Positions 1 to 8,100 of a stretch of DNA of 64,000 nt are shown in pieces. The position numbers were made by a program, and so were the translations under genes. The notes beneath the pieces were generated by a model. The model made no database searches and was not told the DNA's origin. It saw nothing but the letters and a program-made list of their open reading frames with translations. The stretch's first letter is position 1; each line of letters starts with the position of its first letter. Source of the stretch: Streptomyces roseirectus (GTDB lineage: Bacteria; Actinomycetota; Actinomycetes; Streptomycetales; Streptomycetaceae); assembly GCF_014489635.1 (NCBI RefSeq), contig NZ_CP060828.1, forward strand, positions 5,388,501-5,452,500, given 5' to 3'.

Positions 1-1
1 C

Positions 2-55
2 GCGGCCATCACGTCCGCTCTGTACCTGGTCTGGCGCTCGCAGCGGAACAAGTAG
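2..55 (+). CDS. C-terminal end of an upstream gene (partial)
   Basis: An open frame enters from the left edge and ends at a TAG at 53-55, giving a 17-residue tail that ends in WRSQRNK. The preceding hydrophobic residues followed by a basic end look like the last transmembrane segment and cytoplasmic tail of a membrane protein. Too little remains to name a family. Confidence 0.45.
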   Translation, partial: AAITSALYLVWRSQRNK

Positions 56-181
56 CTCCACGGAGGGACGGGCAGCCGTACACCCCGAGCCGTAGGGGCC
101 CCGGGCCGTAGGGGACATCCCCGAACGGCGTCCGGGGCATCCCCGATGCCGTCCGGTCCCCGGAACTGGTCAGCTCGACTC

Positions 182-1414
182 ATGGGAAAAACACGGCACT
201 TACCTCGCACGGTCGTCGCCCTCACCACAGTCGTCCTCACCGCGGTCGGCGCGCTCGCCGCCACCGCCGCCCCCGCGCTCACCGCCCCCGCACTCTCCGC
301 CCCGCCCCGCCCGTCCCCGGGGCCCCACGCCCCAACTCAGGCCGCCCTGAACGAGATCGCCGCCCAGGGCACCCCCGGAGTCATCGCCCAGGTGAAACAC
401 CCCCGGGGCAGGTGGAACGGCCGAGCGGGCGTCGCCGACCTTGCGACCGGCCGACAGCGCGCCGTCCACGAGAGGTTCCGCGTCGCCAGCGTCACCAAGC
501 CCTTCACCGCCACGGTGCTCCTCAAGCTCGAAGCCCGGCGGAAACTGTCCCTGGACGACAGCGTGGAGAAGTGGCTACCCGGGGTAGTACGCGGCAAGGA
601 CTACCACCCCGAGCGCATCACCGTCCGCCACCTGCTCAACCACACGAGCGGGATCTACGACTACAACATGGACGACGGCTTCCGCGCCAAGTACTACGGG
701 GACGAGTTCGACAAGAACCGCCACCACCGCTGGGCCCCGGGGGAGTTGGTGGCCATCGCCTTGGCGCACCCGGCCAACTTCCAGCCGGAGCAGGGCAGTC
801 GCCCCGGCCGCCCCGGCAAGTGGGACTACTCCGACACCAATTACGTCCTCGCCGGAATGATCATCGAGAAGGTCACCGGCGGCACCTACCGCGAGGCGGT
901 CGAAAACCTCGTCGTCAAACCGCTCAAGCTGCGCGGCACGAAAGTCCCCGGCACCTCACCCAAGCTGCCCCGGCCGCACGCGACCCACTACTCCACGCTC
1001 TTCGAGGACGGCCCGGACGCGAAGACGCGCGACGTCACCGAGTTCAGCCCCACGGTCGCCTTCTCGGCCGGAGAGATCATCTCGACCGTCGGCGACGTGA
1101 ACACCTTCATGTCCGCGCTCCTCGCCGGCGACCTGCTGCCCGCCGCCCAGCAACGGGCGCTGCTCGACGCCGTGGCCGTCGACGGCGACAAGGGCCACGG
1201 CGGTCCCGAGGACGTCTACGGCCTGGGCATCCGGCACTTCAAACTGAGGGACGGCTGCTGGGCCTGGGGTCACGGCGGCATGATCCCCGGCTCCGCGACC
1301 CGCACGGTGGCCACGGCGGACGGCCGCCACGTGCTGACCATGAACCGCAACGGCGACTGGGGCGACCAGCGGCTGGAGGACGCGCTCGTCGAGACCGAGT
1401 TCTGCGAGAGCTGA
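182..1414 (+). CDS. Secreted serine hydrolase of the beta-lactamase / D-Ala-D-Ala carboxypeptidase family
   Basis: The 410-residue product starts with a basic n-region and a long Ala/Val hydrophobic core, a Sec signal peptide with possible cleavage near residue 30. The frame also opens at 146, but the ATG at 182 places the signal peptide at the N-terminus. The catalytic SxxK motif is SVTK (Ser103, Lys106), the second motif is Tyr216-Ser-Asp in YSDTN, and HGG near the C-terminus replaces the KTG of penicillin-binding proteins. This matches the penicillin-binding or esterase-like class C branch (PF00144). The substrate (peptidoglycan peptide, ester or lactam) cannot be told. It is monocistronic. 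Confidence 0.88.
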   Translation: MGKTRHLPRTVVALTTVVLTAVGALAATAAPALTAPALSAPPRPSPGPHAPTQAALNEIAAQGTPGVIAQVKHPRGRWNGRAGVADLATGRQRAVHERFRVASVTKPFTATVLLKLEARRKLSLDDSVEKWLPGVVRGKDYHPERITVRHLLNHTSGIYDYNMDDGFRAKYYGDEFDKNRHHRWAPGELVAIALAHPANFQPEQGSRPGRPGKWDYSDTNYVLAGMIIEKVTGGTYREAVENLVVKPLKLRGTKVPGTSPKLPRPHATHYSTLFEDGPDAKTRDVTEFSPTVAFSAGEIISTVGDVNTFMSALLAGDLLPAAQQRALLDAVAVDGDKGHGGPEDVYGLGIRHFKLRDGCWAWGHGGMIPGSATRTVATADGRHVLTMNRNGDWGDQRLEDALVETEFCES

Positions 1415-1514
1415 CGGGGTCCTGCGGAAGCTGACGGGCATAGGGGGAACGGCGACCCCTAGTACCCCTAATACTCCCGAGACGGTCACCGCCCCGGCTG
1501 GGACACTGATCGGC

Positions 1515-2180
1515 ATGACCTCTCCCGCGCACCCCGCCCCCGCGCACCCCGTAGTCGGCTTCGACCTCGACATGACCCTCATCGACTCCCGCCCCGGAAT
1601 CCGCGCGTGCTACGTGACTCTCGCCCAGCGGACCGGCGTGCACATAGACGCCGACCTGGTGGTCAGCCGGCTCGGCCCGCCTGTCGAGGACGAGATGGCC
1701 CACTGGTTCCCGGCCGAGGAGGTCGCGGAGATGGCGGCCCTCTATCGCAGGTTGTACCCCGAGTACGCCGTGAGAGGGACCCTCGCCCTGCCCGGAGCCC
1801 GCGAGGCGATCACGGCCGTCCACGCGGCGGGCGGCCGCGCCATCGTCGTCACCGCGAAGCACGAGCCCAACGCGAAGCTCCACATGGAACACCTGGGGCT
1901 TGACCCTGACGTCGTGGTCGGGGACCTGTGGGCCGAGCAGAAGGCGGAAGCGCTCAGGGAATACGGCGCCCACGTCTATGTCGGTGATCACGTAGGGGAC
2001 GTCAGGGGTGCCCGCGCGGCCGGCGCGCTCTCCGTCGGAGTGATCACCGGACCGTGCGATGCGGAGGAATTGCGCACGGCCGGTGCGGATGTGGTGCTCG
2101 ACGATCTTCTCGCGTTCCCGGGATGGCTTTCGGCCTATCTCGCGGATGCCCCGGAAGCCGTTGATCCCTCCCTCGCCTGA
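1515..2180 (+). CDS. HAD-superfamily phosphatase, phosphoglycolate-phosphatase-like
   Basis: The 221-residue protein has the HAD nucleophile motif DLDMT near the N-terminus (Asp17 nucleophile, Asp19 acid/base), motif II around VVTAK, and a late acidic motif VGDHVGD that binds magnesium. The segment after motif I is helical and large enough for a C1 cap, as in Gph/PGMB-type phosphatases that hydrolyse small phosphomonoesters. The substrate is unknown. Its 3' end overlaps the convergent membrane protein gene by 46 bp. Confidence 0.85.
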   Translation: MTSPAHPAPAHPVVGFDLDMTLIDSRPGIRACYVTLAQRTGVHIDADLVVSRLGPPVEDEMAHWFPAEEVAEMAALYRRLYPEYAVRGTLALPGAREAITAVHAAGGRAIVVTAKHEPNAKLHMEHLGLDPDVVVGDLWAEQKAEALREYGAHVYVGDHVGDVRGARAAGALSVGVITGPCDAEELRTAGADVVLDDLLAFPGWLSAYLADAPEAVDPSLA

Positions 2181-2407
2181 CGCCGCCCGGCCGCGATCGA
2201 ACGCAGTACACCCGCGCCCGCGATCAGGAAGCCGACACCCATGAGCATGCTCAATCCGAACATGTACGCAGGAAAAGGCGTCGTTCCGAGGAACAACGGG
2301 GTCACGGTGACGAGAGTGGCCACCGTACCGGCGAAGAACACGATCGCACCGGCGCGGATCAGCCGGTCACCGGGGGCGGCGGAATTCGTTTGGGTTTTGT
2401 CACGCAC
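2135..2407 (-). CDS. Small conserved membrane protein, function unknown
   Basis: The 90-residue product has two predicted membrane spans (about residues 17-40 and 46-68), a short N-terminus and a basic Arg-rich C-terminal tail. There is no catalytic motif. The ATG is near the end of a long hydrophobic coding stretch with normal Streptomyces codon use. It converges on and overlaps the HAD phosphatase gene. I do not recognise a named family beyond a hypothetical membrane protein. Confidence 0.65.
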   Translation of the reverse strand: MRDKTQTNSAAPGDRLIRAGAIVFFAGTVATLVTVTPLFLGTTPFPAYMFGLSMLMGVGFLIAGAGVLRSIAAGRRQAREGSTASGASAR

Positions 2408-2452
2408 CGGACCAGGGTAGTTCCCAGCCCGAAGGAACAGCCGGGGGACGTC

Positions 2453-2480
2453 TTGTCACCCGCGCGCAGACCATTAGCCT
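2453..2480 (+). promoter_or_regulatory. Candidate HrdB-type promoter of the cold-shock gene
   Basis: TTGTCA at 2453-2458 and TAGCCT at 2475-2480 are separated by 16 bp and fit the principal sigma consensus. Transcription from here would give an untranslated leader of roughly 145 nt. Long leaders are usual for cold-shock mRNAs. Confidence 0.5.
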
Positions 2481-2633
2481 TGGTACCGGCGGGTCATGGT
2501 CGACCCGCTGTACTGCTATCCGGAGCCGTTCACGCGGTGCCAAGGCGCCGAGGCGCCAGGTTCCACGGACGGTTTTCAGAAGCGGTTTTACGACAGAAGC
2601 AGTTTTCCGACGAGTACGAGGACGAGGACAGAC

Positions 2634-3017
2634 GTGCCTACCGGCAAGGTCAAGTGGTTCAACAGCGAGAAGGGCTTCGGCTTTCTCTCCCGCGACGACG
2701 GCGGTGACGTCTTCGTCCATTCCTCGGTCCTCCCCGACGGAGTCGAGACACTCAAGCCGGGCCAGCGCGTGGAGTTCGGAGTCGTCGCCGGTCAGCGCGG
2801 CGATCAGGCCCTTTCGGTCGTTCTCCTCGACCCGACTCCTTCCGTCGCCGCCGCTCAGCGCAAGAAGCCGGACGAACTCGCCTCCATCGTCCAGGATCTG
2901 ACCACCGTCCTGGAAAACATCACGCCCATGCTGGAGAAGGGGCGTTATCCGGACAAGGCTTCCGGAGCGAAGATCGCCGGATTGCTGAGGGCGGTCGCGG
3001 ACCAACTCGACGTCTAG
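2634..3017 (+). CDS. Cold-shock domain protein with C-terminal extension
   Basis: The 127-residue protein begins at GTG 2634, where the cold-shock fold starts directly ([16 protein letters not shown]). An ATG far upstream at 2496 opens the same frame but would add a non-conserved stretch. The RNP1-type KGFGFL and RNP2-type DVFVHSS nucleic-acid-binding motifs are intact in residues 1-68. A further ~60-residue helical region ([18 protein letters not shown]) is typical of the larger Streptomyces Csp proteins and may mediate oligomerisation. It is expected to bind single-stranded RNA or DNA in the cytoplasm. It converges with mqnD. Confidence 0.9.
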   Translation: MPTGKVKWFNSEKGFGFLSRDDGGDVFVHSSVLPDGVETLKPGQRVEFGVVAGQRGDQALSVVLLDPTPSVAAAQRKKPDELASIVQDLTTVLENITPMLEKGRYPDKASGAKIAGLLRAVADQLDV

Positions 3018-3069
3018 GGAATACCCGTACGTCCCAGGAGCTACGGCCCCAGGGACGGGAGTTACGGCC

Positions 3070-3951
3070 TCAGGGAAACCGCAGGGCGTCCGGGCCGAGG
3101 GGCGGTACCAGCCCCTCGGCCGCCGCGCGCGTGAGCAACCCGCGTACGGCGGCGTAGCCGTCCTCACCGAGGTCGGCCGTGAACTCGTTGACATACAGCC
3201 CGATGTGCTGGTCCGCGACGGCCGGGTCCATCTCCTGCGCGTGTTCCATGACGTACGGCCGGGTCATCTCGGGGTCGTCCCAGGCGGCCCGCACGGACGC
3301 CCGGATCGACTCGGCCAGCAGCTCCAACCGCTCGGCGCCCAGGGACCGTCGGGCGATGATCGCGCCCAGCGGGATGGGCAGCCCCGTCGTCGACTCCCAG
3401 TGCTCGCCCATGTCCGCGAGCTTGTGCAGGCCGAAGTTCTGGTACGTGAACCGCGCCTCGTGGATGACGAGCCCCGCGTCGACCTTCCCGTCCCGGACGG
3501 CGGGCATGATCTCGTGGAACGGCATCACGACGATGTCCCCGACCCCGCCGGGCACCGTCTCCGCCGCCCACAGCCGGAACAGCAGGTACGCCGTCGACTT
3601 CTCGCTCGGCACAGCCACCGTACGACCTTCGAGGGAGACCCCGGCCTCCCTCGTGAGTACCAGGGGCCCACAGCCGCGCCCCAGCGCCCCGCCGCACGGC
3701 AGGAGGGCGTAGTCCTCGAGTACGTACGGCAGGACGGCGTAGGAGACCTTCAGGGCGTCGTACTCGCCCCGCTGGGCCATGCCGTTGGTGATGTCGATGT
3801 CCGCGAACGTGACGTCGAGCGCGGGGGCGCCCGCGACGCGGTCGTGCGCGAGGGCGTCGAAGACGAACGTGTCGTTCGGGCAGGGGGAGTAGGCGATCTT
3901 CAGCGGCTGCTCCGCGGGCACGGACTCGGCGGGCGTGTGCTCAGAAGTCAT
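3070..3951 (-). CDS. mqnD: 1,4-dihydroxy-6-naphthoate synthase (futalosine menaquinone pathway)
   Basis: The 293-residue protein belongs to the MqnA/MqnD periplasmic-binding-protein-like family. It has the N-terminal YSPCPNDTFVFDAL signature, and its adjacency to mqnB identifies it as MqnD rather than MqnA. MqnD converts cyclic dehypoxanthine futalosine to 1,4-dihydroxy-6-naphthoate in the alternative menaquinone route used by Streptomyces. Its start overlaps the end of mqnB by about 11 bp, so the two are translationally coupled and co-transcribed. Confidence 0.95.
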   Translation of the reverse strand: MTSEHTPAESVPAEQPLKIAYSPCPNDTFVFDALAHDRVAGAPALDVTFADIDITNGMAQRGEYDALKVSYAVLPYVLEDYALLPCGGALGRGCGPLVLTREAGVSLEGRTVAVPSEKSTAYLLFRLWAAETVPGGVGDIVVMPFHEIMPAVRDGKVDAGLVIHEARFTYQNFGLHKLADMGEHWESTTGLPIPLGAIIARRSLGAERLELLAESIRASVRAAWDDPEMTRPYVMEHAQEMDPAVADQHIGLYVNEFTADLGEDGYAAVRGLLTRAAAEGLVPPLGPDALRFP

Positions 3952-4708
3952 GTCGTCTCCAACTCTCCAGGACGGGGGCCAGCTTCCCGAACCCCGCCGT
4001 CAGCGACTCCAGCGCGTCCTTGATGCGCCAGGCCGAACGGTCGCGCGGACCAACGGCGTTGGAGACCGCGCGCAGTTCGAGGACGGGGACGCCGTGGGCG
4101 CCGGCCGCCTCCGCGACCCCGAAGCCCTCCATCGCCTCGGCGAGCGCGCCGGGGTGAGCGGCGCGCAGGTCGTCGGCCCGGCGCGCGGTGCCGGTGACCG
4201 TCGAGACGGTCAGGACGGTGCCGGTGCGGGCCCCGGTGGCGGTGGCGGCGCGGCGTACGAGGTCCGGGGGCGGGGTGTGGGTGACGGTGCCGAAGCCGAG
4301 GTCGGTCACGGGCAGGAACCCGTCGGCGGTCTCGGCGCCCAGGTCGGCCGCCGTGATGTGGTCCGCGAGGATCAGGGAGGCTACGGGGGCGTCCGGGGCG
4401 AAGCCGCCCGCGATACCGGCCGAGACGACCAGGTCGTACGGGTCTCCCGTAAGGGACGCGGCGGTGAGAGCGGTCGCGGTGGAGGCTGCGGCGAGGGCGG
4501 GGCCGACGCCGACGGCGAGGAGGTCGTAGCGGCCGGGGGCACCCGTGGGGTGATGGAGGGTCAGTCCCCCCGGGAGGGTACGGGTCTCCCCGTAGGGGTC
4601 CGGGAACGCCTGTGCCACCGCGTCCCGTTCGGCGGGGACCGCGGTGGCGACCAGGACGCGGACGGCTGACGTGGTCAGTTGTCCGTCTTCTTCAGGCGGA
4701 ACGACCAC
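3941..4708 (-). CDS. mqnB: Futalosine hydrolase
   Basis: The 255-residue protein is a nucleoside-phosphorylase-fold hydrolase. It has the SAGIAGGF loop and an AEAMEGFGVA segment matching the MEG ribose/base-binding motif of MTA/SAH nucleosidases. In the futalosine pathway MqnB releases hypoxanthine from futalosine. The start is a GTG at 4706-4708 inside the 3' end of the DUF2771 gene. No other standard start lies between it and the conserved RVLVATAVPAER strand, and the SD is weak, so coupling to the upstream gene is likely. Confidence 0.95.
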   Translation of the reverse strand: MVVPPEEDGQLTTSAVRVLVATAVPAERDAVAQAFPDPYGETRTLPGGLTLHHPTGAPGRYDLLAVGVGPALAAASTATALTAASLTGDPYDLVVSAGIAGGFAPDAPVASLILADHITAADLGAETADGFLPVTDLGFGTVTHTPPPDLVRRAATATGARTGTVLTVSTVTGTARRADDLRAAHPGALAEAMEGFGVAEAAGAHGVPVLELRAVSNAVGPRDRSAWRIKDALESLTAGFGKLAPVLESWRRHDF

Positions 4709-5169
4709 AGACCCGTGACGGCCTGGCTGTCCTTCTTGCCGTCACCCGCCTTGATGGTGACGAGCGTCGAGTTGCCCTGGGCGCCGTACTGGGCGTTGAA
4801 GAAGACGCTGCCCGGGATCGTCAGGTAGGTCTTCGTGTTCTCACCGGTGAGCGGCTGGCCGTTCATCAGGACCGTCCAGCGCTTTTTGGCGACGTCGGGG
4901 TCCACGCCGAAGCGGACGGTGTCGACCTCGGAGTCCACGTCGATCGACTTGATGTCCTCGTCCTTCAGGCACGCCGTCAGCTTCGACGTGTCCAGCACGG
5001 AGTCCTCACCGCCGCAGGTGGCCTCCTCGCTGACCGACGACGACCCGACGGAGATCGTCGAGAACGGGGTCGGCTTGTCGCAGGCCGAGAGCACGAGCAG
5101 TCCGGCGGACACGGCGCCGGCGGCGGCGACGGCGCGGCGGCGTCGCACAGCAGCGGATTGCTTGGTCAT
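4675..5169 (-). CDS. DUF2771-type lipoprotein
   Basis: The 164-residue protein has a basic N-terminus, a hydrophobic core and a lipobox LSAC (Cys near residue 30), so it should be lipid-anchored outside the membrane. The mature part contains three further cysteines and beta-rich sequence as in the actinobacterial DUF2771 family. The function is unknown. It lies directly upstream of and overlaps mqnB by 34 bp, so the order is lipoprotein-mqnB-mqnD. Confidence 0.8.
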   Translation of the reverse strand: MTKQSAAVRRRRAVAAAGAVSAGLLVLSACDKPTPFSTISVGSSSVSEEATCGGEDSVLDTSKLTACLKDEDIKSIDVDSEVDTVRFGVDPDVAKKRWTVLMNGQPLTGENTKTYLTIPGSVFFNAQYGAQGNSTLVTIKAGDGKKDSQAVTGLWSFRLKKTDN

Positions 5170-5257
5170 GGGCGAAGGTTATCGGGCCCGCCCGGCGCTC
5201 TTCCTATGCGGGGTGCGGCGTCGCTGTGCGTTAGGCCACGCGGGGTGGCCGTAGCGC

Positions 5258-5321
5258 TGAGGTACTACGGGCCACCCCGCCTCGCCGCGCACCTCACCCC
5301 CAGGTACTACGGGTACTACGC
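5258..5321. repeat. GTACTAC-family repeat between a lipoprotein gene and an MFS gene
   Basis: GGTACTACGGG occurs at about 5260 and again near 5302, where it runs into a second TACTACG copy. The MFS gene's stop lies just right of the second copy. These are members of the dispersed word family described under findings. Confidence 0.6.
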
Positions 5322-6752
5322 CACCCGCCCTCGCCCCCCACCCCCACTACCCCCGTGCCGCGCCGACCCCAGCAGCCCCTTCGCCGTGGTCGCCCACCCC
5401 ACCGCCACCACACACGCCGCCACCGACAGCCCCAGCGTCCCGTTCAGCGGCATCACGATCCCCACCGCCCCGCCGAACACCGACGACACCTGGAGCAGCG
5501 TCTCCGAGCGGGCGAACGCCGACGTCCGCACCAACTCGGGCACGTCCCGCTGGATCAGCGCGTCCAGCGACAGCTTGGCCAGCGCCTGCGAGAACCCGGC
5601 GACCGCCGCGAGGCAGGCGACGAGGAACGCCCCGAACAGCAGCGCCGCCGTCACTGTCGCCCCGAGGACCACCGCGACGACCGTCACGACGATCAACTCC
5701 GGTGCCCGCGACCGCAACCAGGCCCCCACCGTCGTCCCGAGCGCGTTGCCCGCGCCCGCCGCGACGGCGACCATGCCGAGTGACACGGCGGCGCTCTGCC
5801 CGGTCAGCGGATGCTCGCGCAGCAGGAACGCGAGGAAGAAGGTGAGGAACCCCGACAGCCAGCGCAGGGCCGCGTTCGCGCCGAGCGCGTGCGTGACGCC
5901 GATGCCGACGGTCCGCAGCCCCGGCCGCTTGGCGGACTTGAGCGGCCCGTGCAGATGCTCCGCGTCGGCGGCGAGCAGCGCGACGTCCTCCCCCTTCGCG
6001 GAGTCCACCTTCGGCGGCAGCGTGAACGACAGGAACGTCCCCACGACGAAGATCACGAACGCCCCGTAGAGCGGCCACCCGGAGCCGATCTGGTGCAGCC
6101 CCGCCGCGACGGGCGCCGCGATCCCGGTCGCCAGAAGTCCCCCCAGGGTCACGCGGGAGTTGGCCTTGACCAGGGAGAGCTTCGGCGGCAGTAGTCGGGG
6201 TACTACCGCAGAGCGAACCACCCCGTACGCCTTGGAGGCTACGAGTACCCCCAGGGCCGCGGGGTACATCTCCAGGCTCCCTGTGGCGACGGCCCCCGAA
6301 AGTACTAGGGCGAGCAGCGCCCGCGCGAGCATCGCCCCGGCCATCGCCGCGCGCCGCCCGTGCGGGAGCCGGTCGAGGAGCGGGCCGATGACGGGGGCGA
6401 GAACGGTGAACGGCGCCATGGTGATGGCGAGATACAGCGCGACGCGCCCGCGCGCCTCGTCCGTGGGGACGGAGAAGAACACCGTGGACGCGAGGGCGAC
6501 GGTGATCATGACGTCGCCCGCGCCGTTCACGGCGTGCAGTTCGATGAGTTTGCCGAGGCCCGACTCGCCCGCGCCGTGCGCGTGCGTGGCCTTTCTGATG
6601 CCCCGGGCCGTCCCGGTGAACGGGAAGTGCAGGGCACGGCCGAGCGAGCGGACGGGTCCGCCGATCCGGCCCGAACCGCCGCCTCGCCCCTTCCCCTGCC
6701 CGCCGATTCCGGTCGCGCCCTGGGGTGTCCGCGCGGTAGCCACGACGTTCAT
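5316..6752 (-). CDS. Major facilitator superfamily transporter
   Basis: The 478-residue protein has a Gly/Arg-rich cytoplasmic N-terminus of about 70 residues followed by about 12 hydrophobic segments with MFS spacing. The inter-helix sequence DRLPHGRRAAM between TM2 and TM3 matches the MFS loop signature. No substrate can be assigned. The C-terminus is Gly/Ser/Arg-rich. It is divergent from the DUF3027 gene across a 368-bp gap. Confidence 0.8.
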   Translation of the reverse strand: MNVVATARTPQGATGIGGQGKGRGGGSGRIGGPVRSLGRALHFPFTGTARGIRKATHAHGAGESGLGKLIELHAVNGAGDVMITVALASTVFFSVPTDEARGRVALYLAITMAPFTVLAPVIGPLLDRLPHGRRAAMAGAMLARALLALVLSGAVATGSLEMYPAALGVLVASKAYGVVRSAVVPRLLPPKLSLVKANSRVTLGGLLATGIAAPVAAGLHQIGSGWPLYGAFVIFVVGTFLSFTLPPKVDSAKGEDVALLAADAEHLHGPLKSAKRPGLRTVGIGVTHALGANAALRWLSGFLTFFLAFLLREHPLTGQSAAVSLGMVAVAAGAGNALGTTVGAWLRSRAPELIVVTVVAVVLGATVTAALLFGAFLVACLAAVAGFSQALAKLSLDALIQRDVPELVRTSAFARSETLLQVSSVFGGAVGIVMPLNGTLGLSVAACVVAVGWATTAKGLLGSARHGGSGGGGRGRVA

Positions 6753-7120
6753 AGTGCCCCGAGAAGGCGGTGCGTAGTGCGGTTACCGCGCGTACGGGTG
6801 GGGACTTCTCGCCGTTTTCACCGCTGGTTCCCAGGTATTACGGGTCCTCTGCGGGTCCGCTGCCGGGCCTCTGCGAGTCGTCTGCGGGGCGTCTACGGGT
6901 CCTCTCGGGGGTCCCGTACCGATCGTCGTGTCCCGTCGGTGTGGGCTGAGCGGCCGTGAACAGGTAGCGTGCGTATCTCAGCCATCCCGCACAATGGATG
7001 GCACAGGTGCGCCCGAGCACGATCGGACGCGGACGTCGACGCGGCCCACAGGTCCGCTCCGTCCGTTCCGCGGCCCGAGACACCGCACCCGACAGACGGC
7101 GTAGGAGAGAAGCGATACCT
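6753..7120. other. Divergent intergenic region, MFS / DUF3027
   Basis: This 368-bp stretch holds the 11-bp degenerate repeats (6842-6906), a GGTATTACGGG variant just before them, and AT-richer sequence around 6960-7000 where promoters are likely. I see no convincing gene. Frames open across 6998-7120 but lack an initiation context. Confidence 0.5.
6842..6906. repeat. Degenerate ~11-bp tandem repeat
   Basis: Six consecutive 10-12 bp units start with GGGTC, GGGCC or GAGTC and end with CTGC or CTAC. The period is close to one helical turn. It sits in the divergent MFS/DUF3027 intergenic region near the MFS start. Confidence 0.55.
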
Positions 7121-8062
7121 GTGAGCGCAGCGACCACGCGAAGCCGCACCCCCGACCGCCTGTGCGCCGAGGCCGTCGACCTCGCACGCACCGCAGCCGA
7201 GGAGGCGGCGGCACCGGGTGTCGTCGGTGAGCACGTGGGGCTCGTCTCCGAGGGCGACCGGGTCGTCACCCACTTCTTCGAGTGCAAGGAACTCGGCTAC
7301 CGGGGCTGGCGCTGGGCCGCGACGGTCGCCCGCGCGTCGCGCGCCAAGCTCGTGACGCTCGACGAGGTCGTCCTCCTGCCCGGCCCCGACGCCGTCCTCG
7401 CGCCCGAGTGGGTGCCCTGGAGCGAGCGCCTGCGCCCCGGCGACCTCGGCCCCGGCGACCTCCTGCCCACCGACGCCGAGGACCAGCGCCTGGAGCCCGG
7501 CCTCACCGCCGACGCCGACGACCGCCTCGCCCCCGGCGACTCCGGCGAGGACGAGCCGCAGCTCACCCCCGGCCTCGTGGAACTCGCCGACGCCGAGGAC
7601 GCCGAGATCACCCCCGGCCTCGCCACGCCGCCCGCGCGCGGCACGATCACCGCCGTCGCCGACGAGCTCGGGCTGCGCCGCGCCCGCGTGCTGTCCCGCT
7701 ACGGTCTGCACATCGCCGCCGACCGCTGGGAAGAGGCGTTCGGCGCGCAGACCCCGATGGCCCAGGCCGCCCCCGCGACCTGCGTGAGCTGCGGTTTCCT
7801 CACGCCGATCGGCGGCAGCCTCGGCCAGGCGTTCGGTGTCTGCGCCAACGAGTTCTCGCCCGCCGACGGCCGTGTCGTCTCCCTCACGTACGGGTGCGGT
7901 GGCCACTCGGAAGCGGCTGTCATGCCCGCGCCGCCGCGTCCGGCGGAGCCGGTCGTCGACGAGACCCGGGTGGACCCGTTCCCCCTCCGCCCCGCAGCCG
8001 ACTCGGGGTCCGTCCCCGTAGGGGCCGGGGACGAGGAGACGGCGGAACTGGGGCACTCGTAG
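7121..8062 (+). CDS. DUF3027-family protein
   Basis: The GTG at 7121 follows a good SD (AGGAGA at about 7102-7107) and gives a 313-residue protein. An upstream ATG at 6998 would add an unconserved Arg-rich stretch. The N-terminal half (TRSRTPDRLCAEAVDLART onward) and the Trp-rich GYRGWRWAATVAR segment are typical of actinobacterial DUF3027. The middle has acidic repeats of the form LxPGDxGPGD, and a C-terminal CVSCGF...CGGH region may bind a metal. Function unknown; probably cytoplasmic. Confidence 0.82.
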   Translation: MSAATTRSRTPDRLCAEAVDLARTAAEEAAAPGVVGEHVGLVSEGDRVVTHFFECKELGYRGWRWAATVARASRAKLVTLDEVVLLPGPDAVLAPEWVPWSERLRPGDLGPGDLLPTDAEDQRLEPGLTADADDRLAPGDSGEDEPQLTPGLVELADAEDAEITPGLATPPARGTITAVADELGLRRARVLSRYGLHIAADRWEEAFGAQTPMAQAAPATCVSCGFLTPIGGSLGQAFGVCANEFSPADGRVVSLTYGCGGHSEAAVMPAPPRPAEPVVDETRVDPFPLRPAADSGSVPVGAGDEETAELGHS

Positions 8063-8100
8063 CTCTTCCGGGGGAGCCCTTTCGGCTGAGTACCTGAGGG

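Noticed and set aside
2496..2633. N-terminal extension of the cold-shock protein from an upstream ATG
   Set aside because: The added residues are not cold-shock-like; the fold starts at the GTG 2634, and the region fits an untranslated leader.
7000..7120. Longer DUF3027 protein starting at 6998
   Set aside because: The added stretch is Arg-rich with no homologous feature; the SD is at 7102-7107 for the GTG at 7121.
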